Shown here: positions 21,944-33,900 of the stretch, piece by piece | How the letters are laid out: every line of letters begins with the position of its first letter | Numbering within the stretch: the first letter of the stretch is position 1 | Source of the DNA: Cladorrhinum sp. PSN259 | Taxonomy: Eukaryota > Ascomycota > Sordariomycetes > Sordariales > Podosporaceae | Assembly (NCBI GenBank): GCA_033725935.1 | Contig: MU867101.1 | Coordinates: forward strand, 186,001 to 250,000 | DNA length: 64,000 nt | Direction: 5' to 3' | Notes under the pieces: generated by a model | What the model saw: the letters and a program-made list of their open reading frames with translations, nothing else | Told to the model about the DNA's origin: nothing | The model's database searches: none | Translations under genes and position numbers: made by a program

Positions 21944-23045
21944 ATGCCATCTTCCCTTGGCGCAAGTTGTCCCAGTGGCGGCAGCTTCTACGTCTGCGAG
22001 AACGCCAAAACCGAATTCATCGGATGCTGCACCTCAGACCCGTGCACAACAGCAAATGGAGGAAGTTGTCCCAAAGCCAACATCCGTCCCGCCTCCTTCT
22101 CGATCGATAGTTACCACGAGATTCCTGCTCAACAATGCGACTCCAGCGAGTCAACGGCGCTGTGGTACACATGTGCGGAGAATAAACCCCCCTTTATGGG
22201 ATGTTGCAAGAGCAACCCCTGTTCAAGCGGATCATGCAAACCAAACGACTTCGTGGCAGCCAGACTAAGCAGCAATAAAAATGATCGTCAAGCATTTCTT
22301 GGAGAGGCGAGGACCTCGACGCTATCAACTACAACCAGCTCGGCTACAGAGACTTCCAGCACCACCAGCGAAAGCGCTACATCAACATCAAGCAGCGACA
22401 GCAGCTTGGGCTCTCAGGCTCCGCAAGATACAAGTCCGAAAAGCGGAAAACTGTCAGAGGGGGGCATGATAGGAATTGGAGTTGGTGCCGGTGTTCTTGT
22501 TATTGTTCTTGGTATTCTTGCGTTTTTCTTCATCAAGCATCGACGAAACGCTAGACATCGTGGGCCCAGGGAAGATCAGATCACTGCGTTTGTTACGGGA
22601 GGACGCGGTGCTGAGTACAAGCCAGTGTCATCATTTAGTACACCCGAGCGTAAGTTCCGACTCGTCACATCCGCACGTTATGAAAATGACTGATGCATTG
22701 TCTGCAGCCTCCCACACGCGACCACACTTGCCGCCGTCGCACTTACCCACATACTCTGCAACAACACCGTCACACCTCTCTCCACAGCCGTCTACATTGA
22801 ACATGCCTTACGATCCTCATCGAGAGACAAAGATGAGGGCTATTTCACAGATATCGGAGGTTTCCCAAGTCTCGGATCGGACCACAAGTTCATACGCGGC
22901 CTATCAGCCATCATCAATAGGGGAAAGTCCCAATCTTGCTGATCTATCCTCAAATGCCACGGGAAGATTTAGTGGGCAGATCTATTCAGATCTGCCGGTG
23001 GAAGGGAGGCAGAAACCCGGACATTATCAAGAGCTTTCAGGGTGA
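21944..23045 (+). CDS. Cys-rich single-pass membrane protein without signal peptide
   Basis: Exons 21944-22649 and 22708-23045, intron 22650-22707 (GTAAGT..GCAG), 347 residues. The N-terminal part has two related Cys units: CPSGGSFYVCEN..FIGCCTSDPC and C...WYTCAEN..FMGCCKSNPCSSGSC. A Ser/Thr-rich stretch (about residues 122-160) follows, then a strong membrane segment (GMIGIGVGAGVLVIVLGILAFFFI), basic KHRRNARHR, and a Ser/Pro/Tyr-rich cytoplasmic tail. The layout resembles fungal wall-stress sensors, but no N-terminal signal is present, so the Cys-rich part would be exported as a type III membrane protein. The repeated F.GCC.SDPC unit is one I have seen in many uncharacterised ascomycete proteins. 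Role unknown. Confidence 0.85.
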
Positions 23046-23680
23046 TGAACTGACATATTATTGTGTGCCAATTCTTTCTGAATGAAAATATAATAACTTG
23101 GACAAAGAAGTTTTTGGATACCACTGAACAAACAACAGCATTCAGCGTCTTTGAAAGGAGGTGATTGTTGGTCTCCCTTATTTCCCTGCCCAGCCGCGCA
23201 GCATGGAACATTCCATCTAGAACCCGAGAATCTGGATATGACGTTGCGGCCCACAGGTCAACAAGAATACCAAGACAGCTTAGTATTGTAATTTGCCACC
23301 CAATTAGCATTATAAATAAGAAATCTGAGATTTATCACAACTTCAAGCTTGCGGGTGGCTTACTGCCCAAATATTTTCACCACCCACCCCTTCGCCCTTA
23401 GCATTGTTACCCTTGAGAGTACAATACCAAGGAGATTGAAACCACCAAGACATAAATGACCGAAGGGACACTCTTGCATAGATCAGTAACAATCTTATGG
23501 CTACAGGTCATCATGTATTATCTATCCATGATGTTTATAAGCCTTTATGTCTTCTTTTCTTTTGCAAACAGTCTCACCAAACGATCCTTTAGTTTACTTT
23601 CCTTTCAGACACCCAAACCGACCATCGTCACTCTTTTCGGATATCAACAGGAAAAAGAAACGGAAAAAACATAAGAAATC
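23046..23680. other. Intergenic, promoter of aspartic protease
   Basis: No gene recognised. Pyrimidine-rich leader near 23545-23640 precedes the ATG at 23681. Confidence 0.5.
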
Positions 23681-25379
23681 ATGAACTTTCTCTTCTTATC
23701 CGCCGCGGTTATGCTGCAGGCCGTCTTCATCTCGGCGGTTCCATCCATCATCAATCCTCTTACCGGTTCGAAGCGTCTTGGTCTATCCGACTCATACTCT
23801 TCCCATCCAGTCGAGATCATCAACCCTCTCTCTTCCACCGCGCGGCCTGGTTCATCTCATCTGAACAAGCGCGCCACCTCGGGGCTAGTCTCATGGGCAA
23901 CCCAGATCATCAACCCTCTTTCGGCATCCCGTCGACCTGGTCCATCCTTGGAGTCTCTGCTGGGACAAGAACACGCGACAAGGGGGGTGTTTAACCCACG
24001 GAATGGTTCACATCGTTCTGATCCTTGGAGATTATCTGGTCTAGGACCCTTTTCAAAATCAGCCGATAAACCGTTGCTTCTTCCTTTGACGCCTTGGACT
24101 CCTGGGATAACTACGTTGCAGTGGTCAGGAGAAGTCACGGTTGGGACGCCACCTCAGAAGTTGTATGTGTTTTCTTTTGGTCCTCCTTTTAACTTCCCTT
24201 GCATTCCCGTCCAATCCAATCTCTCCTTTTTTTGCTCCTTGAATTTCACGCTTTTATCAAATGATTTTTCTCCTAACTAAACCTTTTGCCTTTTAAAACA
24301 GCAACGTAATCCTGGACACCGGCTCCCCCCTCCCTTTGGTCCTCCCCTCTTCCTCATGCACATCCTGCTCCTCTCCGCCGTCCCTTCTACCCTTTAAGAC
24401 TCACGACCTCTTCAACCCGTCTCTATCAACAACCTTCTCCGGTCTACCCGTCACAATCCCGCCCCTCAACTTTAGCGGCACTGGCGGCGGAACAGTCCCC
24501 TACAGAACGCCCCAAGGAGCAAACTGCACCGCCGTCTCAGACACAGTCACCATCGCCGGTCGCAGCATACCCAATCAAGAGTTCCTGCTCTGCGATTACT
24601 ACTCGGAAGCATTCGTCGATCAGTTCCCGGACGGGATTCTGGGATTGGGCAGTACTCCCTCTGAACAGTGGCCCAGCGGGGGGGAATACGAGCTGTTACT
24701 AAAAGGATTGGGCGTGAAGCAGTTTGCTTTGAATCTAAAAGAAGGGGTGGTGAAGTTTGGGGATGTTGATTTGAGCGAGAACATGAAGGGTGCCGCCAGT
24801 GAGGAGGGGGTGAGGAAAGTGGGCCTGGAGAGGGAATTGAGTTCTGGAACGGGGACTTGGGTTGTTAATGTCACTTGGGAGGGGCAACCGGATACCAAGG
24901 CGGTTGCGTTGTTGGATACTGGCGCTGCGATCGTCTCGACGCCTGATGTCGAGACTGCGAGGCAGTTGTATGCGCGGATGGACGCCGGGTTCAGGCAGAT
25001 TGATGAGCTGGGAAGTTGGGGTGTGGAATGTGAGGTTATGGAGAGGGTGAAGAGGGATGTGAGGTTTGTTTTGGGGAATGGAGTAGAAGTGCTGGTGATG
25101 AAAGAGTTTATTAACGTTGGGGAGTACCCTGGTTTGCCTGGCATTTGTCAAGGGGTTTTCTTGAACCCTTTGACTCGGGCAAGAGAACCAATCAATGGGA
25201 GACCGGCTTGGGTTTTGGGGAGTCCAGCTTTAAGAAGTTATCTTACAGTTTGGAATGTGGAGGAGTTGACGGTTGGGTTTGGGGGATTGAACGTTGGGAA
25301 GAAAGGGGGGAAGAGGTGTGGCAAGAGGGGAGGGAGAAATGGAGGGGGAAGGATGAAGCTGGACTTTATTCAGAATTGA
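23681..25379 (+). CDS. Secreted pepsin-type aspartic protease with repeated IINPL propeptide
   Basis: A1-family aspartic endopeptidase. Exons 23681-24162 and 24302-25379 (intron 24163-24301, GTATGT..ACAG) give 519 residues. Signal peptide is about residues 1-20. Residues 22 to about 120 carry four related units: SIINPLTGSKR, EIINPLSSTARPG, QIINPLSASRRPG and VFNPRNGSHR, with KR dipeptides (TGSKR, LNKR) that fit Kex2 cleavage. The catalytic domain begins at WSGEVTVGTPPQKF; the first active site is ILDTGSP (D166) and the second ALLDTGAA (D366). FPDGILGLG and PAWVLGSPALRSYLTVW are conserved pepsin blocks. The C-terminus is unusually Gly/Lys/Arg-rich (GKKGGKRCGKRGGRN). No GPI signal is seen. Intact and probably active; the propeptide repeats are the oddity. 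Confidence 0.93.
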
Positions 25380-25826
25380 TAGCATCCAGAGATAAAGATC
25401 ACTCAACATCCAAATCATGGTTGAAATTTTTTCTTCAAAAAAAATTAAAAAATTACTTATTTGTTGAGATGCATTGAAAGACTGTGATAAAAGAGCAGCG
25501 ATTCGTATTAGGTACCGTTCCTCCTGGCAGCCTACCAACTACATGTAGACATAAGTATGAAAAGAAATTCTATGAACAAGAAGAAATAGATCGGAGCGAT
25601 TAAGTGGGTATCCAAATTACCACCCGGTCAAGAATTGGCCAGGCTCTTGACCGAGGATATGCCACCCCTCGAAACAAAAAGTAAACAAAGACTCTCTCTC
25701 CGCCACCCTTTTTTCTCCACATTCACATCCCTGTCACCCACCACCACCACCACCATCTCCCTGACTCCCTTCCCACATCCGTCTCTAACCGCCCTTCATC
25801 CCATCGAAATCAAGTAGAAAGCTTTT
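25380..25826. other. Convergent intergenic region
   Basis: 3' flanks of the aspartic protease and of the minus-strand beta-barrel gene; A-rich stretch near 25430-25455. No gene seen. Confidence 0.5.
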
Positions 25827-26264
25827 CTAAATCCAGTTCCAAGTTCCAGTGATGCGTCCCTTTCCAAGCGGAGCCAGCTTCTTAAAAGCAGCAGGGGATA
25901 GATCCAGATCCCCCCAGTTGCAGCCGGGGCAGCGGTCCATGACGGCAACGTCGACGCTCTTGCCTTGGTAGCTGACGCGGATCTTCTTGCCGCAGTAGGT
26001 GTTCTTGTTGGGGTTCCCGTTGGGAGTCTTGGGGTCGAACTGGGCGTGGTTGAGTGCGGCGATCAGCTGGCCGTCGTTGTTGGTCACGCCGCAGGCGCCG
26101 AGGCCTGTTTTATACCAGGTGAACTGGCCGGTTGTGGCGCGGGCAGTGATTTCGCCGGAGCCGGCCTCGCGAGCGGCGAGAGACTCGGACTGGGTGTTCT
26201 CGGTGGGAGCTGCCGAGGCGAGGAGGGCGAGGGAGAGGACGAGGAGGGACTTGGGGGAGATCAT
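25827..26264 (-). CDS. Small secreted double-psi beta-barrel (RlpA/expansin-like) protein
   Basis: 145 residues in one exon. Residues 1-19 (MISPKSLLVLSLALLASAA) are a signal peptide; a short pro-like stretch ends near EITARA. The domain shows the RlpA/barwin pattern: TWYKTGLGACGVTNNDGQLIAALN, CGKKIRVSYQGKSVDVAVMDRCPGCNWGDLDLSPAAFKKLAP and G.I.GTWNWI. Four Cys are placed as in other fungal members. Such proteins are noncatalytic and are thought to bind wall polysaccharides. ATG context and the clean signal support the start. Confidence 0.93.
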   Translation of the reverse strand: MISPKSLLVLSLALLASAAPTENTQSESLAAREAGSGEITARATTGQFTWYKTGLGACGVTNNDGQLIAALNHAQFDPKTPNGNPNKNTYCGKKIRVSYQGKSVDVAVMDRCPGCNWGDLDLSPAAFKKLAPLGKGRITGTWNWI

Positions 26265-26743
26265 TTTGATGGGGTGTGGTTTGAGATGTTTGGAGAAATA
26301 AAACTTGTCAAGTGGCTGAGCTGCTGAGCTGTTTGATACGTGTGAAGCTGAAGAGTAGCGGTGAGAAGACTCTGCTGAAGCTGCTTGGTGATGGAAAAAA
26401 AAGAAAAGACAATGGAGGCGGCGAAGAGAGCCGCTTTATATATGTTTTCTTGGTTGACAACGTCTCGAGATCTCATGAGACTGTTGTAGCATCTGCTCCC
26501 TCGTTGCTGACCGAGTCTGCATTGATTCCATCCATTTCACGACAACTGTACCGTAGACTCTGCCGGACAACCCCTGGCAGACAGTTCAAAAAAGGAAGCT
26601 CGCTGATAATCTGTTCATTTCAAGACATTATCACGAAGTTTCGGCTCTCACCGCCGGGGACTAACTCAACTGATGCCATCACCAGTCAGCTTACTTGTCT
26701 CTGGTGATCGAGCATGCATAGTAGAGAGCAACAGAGCAAAACC
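26265..26743. other. Intergenic, promoter of beta-barrel gene
   Basis: Leader and promoter of the minus-strand gene; nothing else recognised. Confidence 0.5.
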
Positions 26744-27040
26744 CTACTGTAGCAAAGTCCATACCAGTAAGTTCGTAAACATTACTAGCACAGCTAATGA
26801 AGATGTCTCAGATATATCGGTGGTATTACTAACAACTTGAGACACGAAATGAGACGAGGCTGGCCAAGCTGGGCTGAGGCACGCCGAGATGGAAGTGAGA
26901 TGACCGAAAGTGGTCATTTCAGCGATGCCGTCGCTTGACTGGGAACATTCTGGTAGGGGATTTGCAAAGAGAATGCTGTAAATCGTAGTAAGAAATAAGA
27001 TGATGGAAAAAAAAGAAGAAAAAAGCCTCGGCCACGCCAT
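26744..27040 (-). CDS. Candidate small secreted, possibly GPI-anchored protein
   Basis: 98-residue frame with ATG at 27040 in CTCAACATGGC context, a good fungal start. It begins with a hydrophobic leader (MAWPRLFSSFFSIILFLTTIYSILF, a signal-like segment) and ends with a hydrophobic tail (LAVLVMFTNLLVWTLL) preceded by small residues (SNTTDISETSS), the pattern of a GPI-anchor signal. The middle has only two Cys. No homology recognised; the composition could be chance, so confidence is low. Confidence 0.4.
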   Translation of the reverse strand: MAWPRLFSSFFSIILFLTTIYSILFANPLPECSQSSDGIAEMTTFGHLTSISACLSPAWPASSHFVSQVVSNTTDISETSSLAVLVMFTNLLVWTLLQ

Positions 27041-28819
27041 GTTGAGTTTACGAGACTGACTTTTTGCATTATTTCTCACATAAAAATGCCGAGAGGTTGT
27101 GACGGAGAACCTTGAAGGCTGACATGTGGGCTGCCGATCAATTCGGTCAGACAATATACATGTAGGTACGTGTGGTGATTGAGAGCTTCACGTGTTTTTA
27201 TTTTGCAGGCTTGAGGAGAAAATATGCGATCGAGTTTGTTTCAAATTTAAGCTCGGCGATTACACGCCAAATTTGGGCAAAAGGATCTTCATTAAACCGT
27301 TGAGTTGCCTGGAGGTCACCTTGAGGTTCACCCGCTGATATTCGCAGAAGATAACTCTATCAGAGACATACGTGCAAACGGGGTATAATAGGAGAACATG
27401 CAAACGAGAAGAATAACGAAGAACCGTGGATATATTGTACGTATATAGGCTTAAGTTGCCTTGTGCTTTTCTTTTAAAAAACAGCGTAAAAACTACAGAG
27501 AAAACGATCACAAGGAACTACGGTCTGAGTCGTTGTGCTTTTTATGCCGTGTAGTAAGGCAATCTCGAACGAAAATGAAAGATTGCTGTCTGTCCACCCT
27601 AGTCATCTACCAATGCATTCAAGGTCACAATGTTTGTACCCTGACTGACACTACTGGATGAAGTTTCCGACTACAACTCGCCCTTTTCAAGATACATTCG
27701 ATGAGCCAGATATCTTCCTCTGAAACTACGAGCAATTCTAAACACTCCAATTTTCAACATCGACTCCAGCCGAATTGAGATTCCAGGCGCCCACAACCAT
27801 AATCATCTACACCACACAGTTTCCTCACACCGACCCAAAAGAAAGAGAGAAAAAATGCCTCATTTACCGCCATCCCGGGCCTTCAAAATGCCAACATGCT
27901 CACTTTGCCTCAGACGACCACTATCTCCGAGTCAAGAAAATCAATACAAAGATAGCTGGGAAAAAGCACACTTCCAAGTTCCAATCGCCTCGTCACGCAT
28001 CACATCACATCACCCTGCTACGTACATGCATGATGAACAAAGATCAGCACTTGAAATCCCCAACATGGCTATTTAATGTATGAACGACGAGCTGCCCTGG
28101 CTGCTTATAATAATGTACTTAGCCGATGCTATGCCGATCGTTCTTTAAAAACATTCAAAGGTATTGCGGCAAAGGCTTATGCCAAGATTCGAGGCACATC
28201 TATGTATCTAACCCCTATTTCGAAGTGATTTTTATCAATTTCTTAACTTTTTTTTTTTTTCATTTTTTTTTTTTTTGCGGGGAAGGTGATCAACATTCCC
28301 CGTGGCGTGATTTGAGTTTTTTTCACCAGTTTGAGTCCTGATAAAGAAGGGACGGCCCGGATGTACCTACCTAATGGAGCCTTCCCCGAATCCAACTTTT
28401 CATCTCGATGTTGACGCTTGTTACCTACCTACCTGAACATTGATAGTAAGCAAACTTTGGAAGCCGAGGTCAAGTTACGGGTTCTCGATAACATTGAGGG
28501 TGGAAAAGAATGGGATTGTTAACGACCCAATATAAGAGCCTATCTACCTAGGCTGAGATATCAAAGTTACTCATAGATAGGTATGTGTTACAGTGCAGCA
28601 GAAATATTGCTCATGATGATTGTCAGGGCTAAAAACGCAATGGAAAGGGAACTAAGGATTTGTTTTTCCTTTTTTCTTTTTTTTTTCCTTTTTTTTTTTT
28701 TTTTTCCTCTCGTGTTTTCTTCCTACTCTTTACTAATCCACCCTAGTCAAGTCCTCTTCACCCCTCTAAACTTCTAATCTTGTCCCAGTATCGATGACTA
28801 CTCAATCAAAGTTTGTCTA
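27041..28819. other. Long intergenic stretch, no supported gene
   Basis: Short frames only. Contains T tracts at 28248-28276 and 28664-28706. No tRNA, repeat family or conserved protein recognised. Confidence 0.5.
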
Positions 28820-29869
28820 TTACCTAGGCCTCGAGGGGCAGGTAGGCTCATGGAGGTCCCTACTCGCCCTGCTGATGAAAGTATCGTTATACCACATGCA
28901 CTTCCACTCGGTCCAGTAACTGGACGAGTAGCTGGAGGTTCCGAAGCCTGAGTATGACGAACTTGATGTACCACCATAGCCGGAAGAGGTTCCGGTGTAT
29001 GACGATCGCAATGATGATCCGGAAGTACATACATGCTCATGGGCCATGATCGCGGAGACGCTGTCGCGCGCCTCTCCGCATCCTTTGTTGCATGGGTACT
29101 TGCCGGTTGAAGTCGAGGTTGATGATCCGGATGGTTGAGAAGAGAAGCTACTGGTACCAAAAGTACATGTCTTCTCGTGGGCTATGATCTCGGAGACGTT
29201 GTCACGCCTCGCTCCGCATTTCTTGGTGCACGAGTACCCCCCGGTTGAAGTTGACGACGACGAGCTTGGGCCGAGGCTACTCGTAGCAGATGGTCCAAGA
29301 CCTCCCCCGGGCTTCCCATTACAATATTCTTCATGCGCCTCGAGATCCGGTAGAGTGTAGCGATTCTGCAGGCATCCCTTCGTACATTTGTATCCTTCTT
29401 TGCTAAACGTGGCCGAAGGCAAGTCAGAAGGCTTATAATCAGCCCTCATAGAGGCACCGGCAAGGGAGTTGCCACATTTTTCCTCATGTCTGATAATCTC
29501 GGCGATGGAATCGCGAACCGCCCCGCATCTCTTCTTGCATTCATAAGCTCCCTTGTCTGAAAGTTTGGATGTGGGAGACGTTGCGGTAGGGTATCTGTTG
29601 GGGTCGTATAGACATTTGAACTCATGGTCCTTGTTTTCTAGCGGCGATGTGGTCGTGTAACCGCATCCTTTGTAACATCTCAGTGTCATGGGCGGGAGTC
29701 CGGGGGGGCCCAAGGAGGGTCCTGTCGAATACGAGGGTATGGTAGAGGATGACGACCCCCCTCCGATTGGATTTCCCTCATGTCCTGTGCTTGAAAAATG
29801 ACTCAAGAGGTCGCTGTGCCAGTCAAAACTTGCATAGCATCCTGGTTCGAGGCATTTGTAGTATCCCAT
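28820..29869 (-). CDS. CCHC zinc-finger repeat protein (unknown function)
   Basis: Single-exon, 349 residues. The first finger is a standard C2H2 (CLEPGCYASFDWHSDLLSH with a second His five residues on). Five further units follow a strict C-x3-C-x12-H-x3-C pattern: CYKGC..HEFKC, CKKRC..HEEKC, CTKGC..HEEYC, CTKKC..HEKTC and CNKGC..HEHVC. A last C-terminal unit (KCMWYN..HEPTC) lacks the second Cys. Fingers are separated by Ser/Gly/Thr-rich linkers. The helical half of units four, five and six shares a (RD-[SN]-[IV]-[SA]-x-I-[IM]-x-HE) core, pointing to recent internal duplication. DNA, RNA or protein binding is possible; nothing in the sequence chooses. Confidence 0.85.
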   Translation of the reverse strand: MGYYKCLEPGCYASFDWHSDLLSHFSSTGHEGNPIGGGSSSSTIPSYSTGPSLGPPGLPPMTLRCYKGCGYTTTSPLENKDHEFKCLYDPNRYPTATSPTSKLSDKGAYECKKRCGAVRDSIAEIIRHEEKCGNSLAGASMRADYKPSDLPSATFSKEGYKCTKGCLQNRYTLPDLEAHEEYCNGKPGGGLGPSATSSLGPSSSSSTSTGGYSCTKKCGARRDNVSEIIAHEKTCTFGTSSFSSQPSGSSTSTSTGKYPCNKGCGEARDSVSAIMAHEHVCTSGSSLRSSYTGTSSGYGGTSSSSYSGFGTSSYSSSYWTEWKCMWYNDTFISRASRDLHEPTCPSRPR

Positions 29870-30996
29870 GATGGCAGGTTTCTAACGTTGATGGTACCAG
29901 TTTGCAGCTCAGTGTGCAGTGCGTTGATGAAGTGTTTGGTGAGAAAAGAGTCCGAGGAAGGTAATAATCAGTCTACTTTATATAGGCAATCTGTGTCTGA
30001 TAGTATTGAGGCGAGGAGACTAATCCTAGAGTACTCGGTAGTACTTTTCTGGCTCACTCCTCGTATCACTTTTGCTATCGTATCAGTGGAACCTATGAAT
30101 CAAGTACTCATGGTGTTGTTGAATTGACAACGCATAGGAAATGACAAACAATTGACCTTGTGGTAGCCTTCGGCAGTGTTTCTTCCCAAATGACATTCTC
30201 CTAGGGACCTTGACGCGACTCTTGGGGAGTTCATACCACCTATTGACTCAGAACCGATTTATTTGATAGTATTACTCATTGCGGAATGACTTGGCATATT
30301 TATGATTTACAAGAGCGCACCTCGAGATACTAGTACGTTTAGGTTGGTTGCTGCTCTGCTTTGTTTTGACTATCTTAAAAGGGGCTGGTCTTTGTTTACA
30401 TTGCCCCTAGGGCTTCATGATATTGTCAAACAAGCTTTCAAGGTAGGTATCAAAGTCAAGTTTGCCTTCCGCGTATATGAGATTGAGGCTAAGGTGTGCT
30501 AAGAACAATTTTACCTTGGGTGCTTATCTACATGTAGTCTAGGGTTAAGTTATTCTGTATAATATTTCTAGAAATAATGGGAGGCAATATGTCTTGTGTA
30601 TTTTAGCTCCTCCATAGCTATTCGCTGCATTCCCCCCCCCCTCTTACTAGTATTGTTTTGCTATAGATCTGTTTATGTCCTGCTAAAATATTCTACTGTT
30701 CCTTGTGGAAATCATGTAAAGTGTTCTATGTTATCTTTGGAAGCTGTGGTGGTTGCGGCACTTGCAATGCGCCCGATCGAGGCCTCTTTATTGGCTGTAA
30801 ATACGTCTATCAAAATGAGGGGGTCGGGCCAATCACCGATCTCAAATTCTTCCCTGCCCCCATGAACTTGGGCTGTGAATGGGGGCATTTTTTGTCCTCT
30901 ATTCATGCCTAGGCAACAGTGTTTGGTCTGCTTTCAACAAGAAACAACAAATTCACAGCCCTCCGCGACAGGAAACGCTGCACAACGGGCTCGAAA
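29870..30996. other. Divergent promoter region
   Basis: About 1.1 kb between the divergent CCHC and NACHT genes. Only short frames; a C run at about 30632-30641. No gene supported. Confidence 0.5.
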
Positions 30997-33900
30997 ATGG
31001 CGGAGATTGTAGGGACGATCTCTGCAGCTCTCACCTTTATCGATTTCATCCACAAGATCGGTCAGGCCGCCAGGAAGGTTCAAGGATCTGTCGATGATGG
31101 CATCGGCGAGTACGACCGTCTCCAAACAATTACTCGGTCCCTAGCAGACGGGATCTCGTCTCTTGAGAATAACAACGCAACCTTTGTCACGTCTGGGCCT
31201 CATGGAAAACCTGCGACAGGTGCTATTGCTGACTCTGTCCGGCAAGCCATTGAAGTATCCAAGACATGCCTGAGAGTTGTCAATGATATTATGATGCTGA
31301 TTGATAAAGTATCTGAGGGTCTGAAGCAACCTAGTCCGCCTCAAAAGCGCGCATCCTCCCGCAGGGACAAGCTGAAAAGGCTTTTGAGCGGCACCCCAAG
31401 CAGCATCCATTCGCAGAGCACTGGAGTGTCGAGCACACAAGTGATCCCCATTGATACAATTGTCCAGCAGCTCAGAAAGAAGTTGAAAGCATCCTGGACC
31501 GGTACCAAAGTGACCCTTGCGGTGATGTGGCATGAGAGCGAGCTCGAAGGGCTTCGCAAGGAGTTTGACTCTTGCGCAAGCTTACTGGCTTTTCATTGGA
31601 ATGCCATCTTCAGGTTGGTACTTTCTCAAAGCTAACCGGCAAGAATTCTGTTATTTAGGGAGGAACCCACCGCTAACTTCTCAAAGTCTCAAAATTATCA
31701 ACATGCTGGATGATCAAGCAAGTGCTCTGAAATCTGCGCCAAGCGAAGTCAATGGATTGGCGGATAAGATTGTTAGTCTCTCCAGCACACTAAAAGAGAT
31801 GCGTGAGGGATCTAAAATCCAGTCGAGATATATAGAGGAGATGAGCAGCAAATTGCAAGGATTATTGGAGGCGGGCAAGTCAACTCTCGTTCAGCTGAGC
31901 GAATATTGGATCCTCAGCAGTGTCCGATTTAAAGGGATGAAAGCTAGACAGGATGATATCAGCCAGGGCGCCCCGGAAACCTTGGACTGGATATATGGAG
32001 AAGCCCTCGAGGATGACTTCCCGCACCATAAGGACTTGACAACTACTTTTTCCAGCTGGCTCAAATCTGGTCGCGGTGTATTCAACATCACGGGAAAGCC
32101 GGGCAGCGGCAAATCGACTCTGATGAAGCATTTGGTCACCAGACGGCTGCGCAAAACAAAATCTTTGCTCGAGGAAAACGCCAATGGGAAAACCGTCCTA
32201 GTTGCAACAAGTTATTTCTGGATGCTCGGCCAATTCCAGCAACAGCGATCCTTTACAGGCCTTGTCCGCTCAATTCTTTATGAACTGCTCGAGCAGGCTC
32301 CAGAACTCATTCCCATTGTGTTTGCCAAACATTTGGCCCGGGGGCTGAACTTACCCTGCACGCACCACACAATCGACATATCGACAGAAGAATTCGAAGA
32401 AGCATTACTTCGAGCTCTTCAGATCGGCGGTGAAAAGTACTATATTTGCATTTTTATCGACGCGGCGGATGAGCTTCAAGACAACAACGTCGACTTCACC
32501 GGGTTAGCAACAAAGATCGATGCCTGGAGCCAAGTTGGAATTGCGCAAATCTGCGTTTTCAGTCGAGAGGAATCTGCCTTTATGCGCGTGTTCCCCGCCA
32601 GCCAGAGAATTCGCCTTCACCTCGTTAACCAGGAGTCTATCCGGAGAATGGTTGAGAACTTGCTCAATGACCACAGTCTCTTTATTCAAGAGCCAGAGGT
32701 TGAGCGTAACAAACTCATCAACGATACAAGCAAACAGGCCGAGGGCGTGTTTCTCTGGGCCTATCTCGTTGTCAGAGAAATGCGCGAGAAACTGGAGTCT
32801 GCTCGCGCACCAAGGATTCCGAAACTGCGACGCGTGTTACATTGGCTCCCCCCAAAATTAGAAGACTGTTTCGAAAAGATACTTGTCGACCGGATCCTGC
32901 CCAGCAGCGATAGGAACGAGTCTTGTTTGATTCTGCAGCTGGTCGCAACCCTGAAAGGCCTGAGAAATTCGATAGAACTCGGCAGCTGGGTGTATTCGCG
33001 CGTCGCCGGAATCGTAAACAAGCAATCCGATCGCTTGGTGCCCGACAGTGAGGCCGGTATTCATGAACGCACCATCGACTTTAAAAGCAGGGTTTACGGC
33101 TTGTTCAGAGGATTGCTCGAAATTGGCCCATTTGAATCCGACCTGGGAGGCGAGGAGCCGTACGAGTTGACGGTGTTTTATCCCCCACTACAATTCATCC
33201 ATCGCTCAATCTATGATTTCTTGCAAAAGAACACAGTCAAGTCAGTGTTGCAGGGGCTTTTCTCAGAGGATCAAGTGGCATGTATTTTTCTCGAGTGCTT
33301 GATCGTTTGCACCAAAAGTTTGCCACCACGGATTGACGACTTCACTTCCAGGCTGCAACCGACTCTTGTCGAGATCATTCCATGGCTCCACGGCCTAGAG
33401 TATTCTGAAAAACGTAACACGCTGGTTTTGGAGTTAGACGATGCGTTACTTCACTCACAGCTTGGGTCTCGTGAAGGCAACATTGACTGGGACCAACTTT
33501 ATCGGTTCGCTAGCATTGAGCCTGACTTTTATGAGCCTTGGACTAAAACCGTCTCAATCTTTGTACTATCGCACCAAATGGGCTCCGACATGCTGTCTTC
33601 TAGCCTTGGAGCTAATGGCCATTGGAGCGGACGAAAAGAATTACAGCCTGCGTTGCTCGATGCAGTACTATGGCCCCTCATAAAGTCTCCCCGTTTTGAA
33701 GAGGAAATACCATGCGACGTTATCAACGCTACGGAAGCGTTGACATCGTTCCTCCGCGCTGGATTTGACTTGAACCAACCTGTCAGGATTGGGCCTCGGA
33801 GGCTGGCAGCGCTTTCAGATTCTATCTGGCTTAACTTTCTCCATGATATGATTTGGGGATTCCCGGCCAACATCTTTAGTGCTGTAGGATGGTACGTCAT

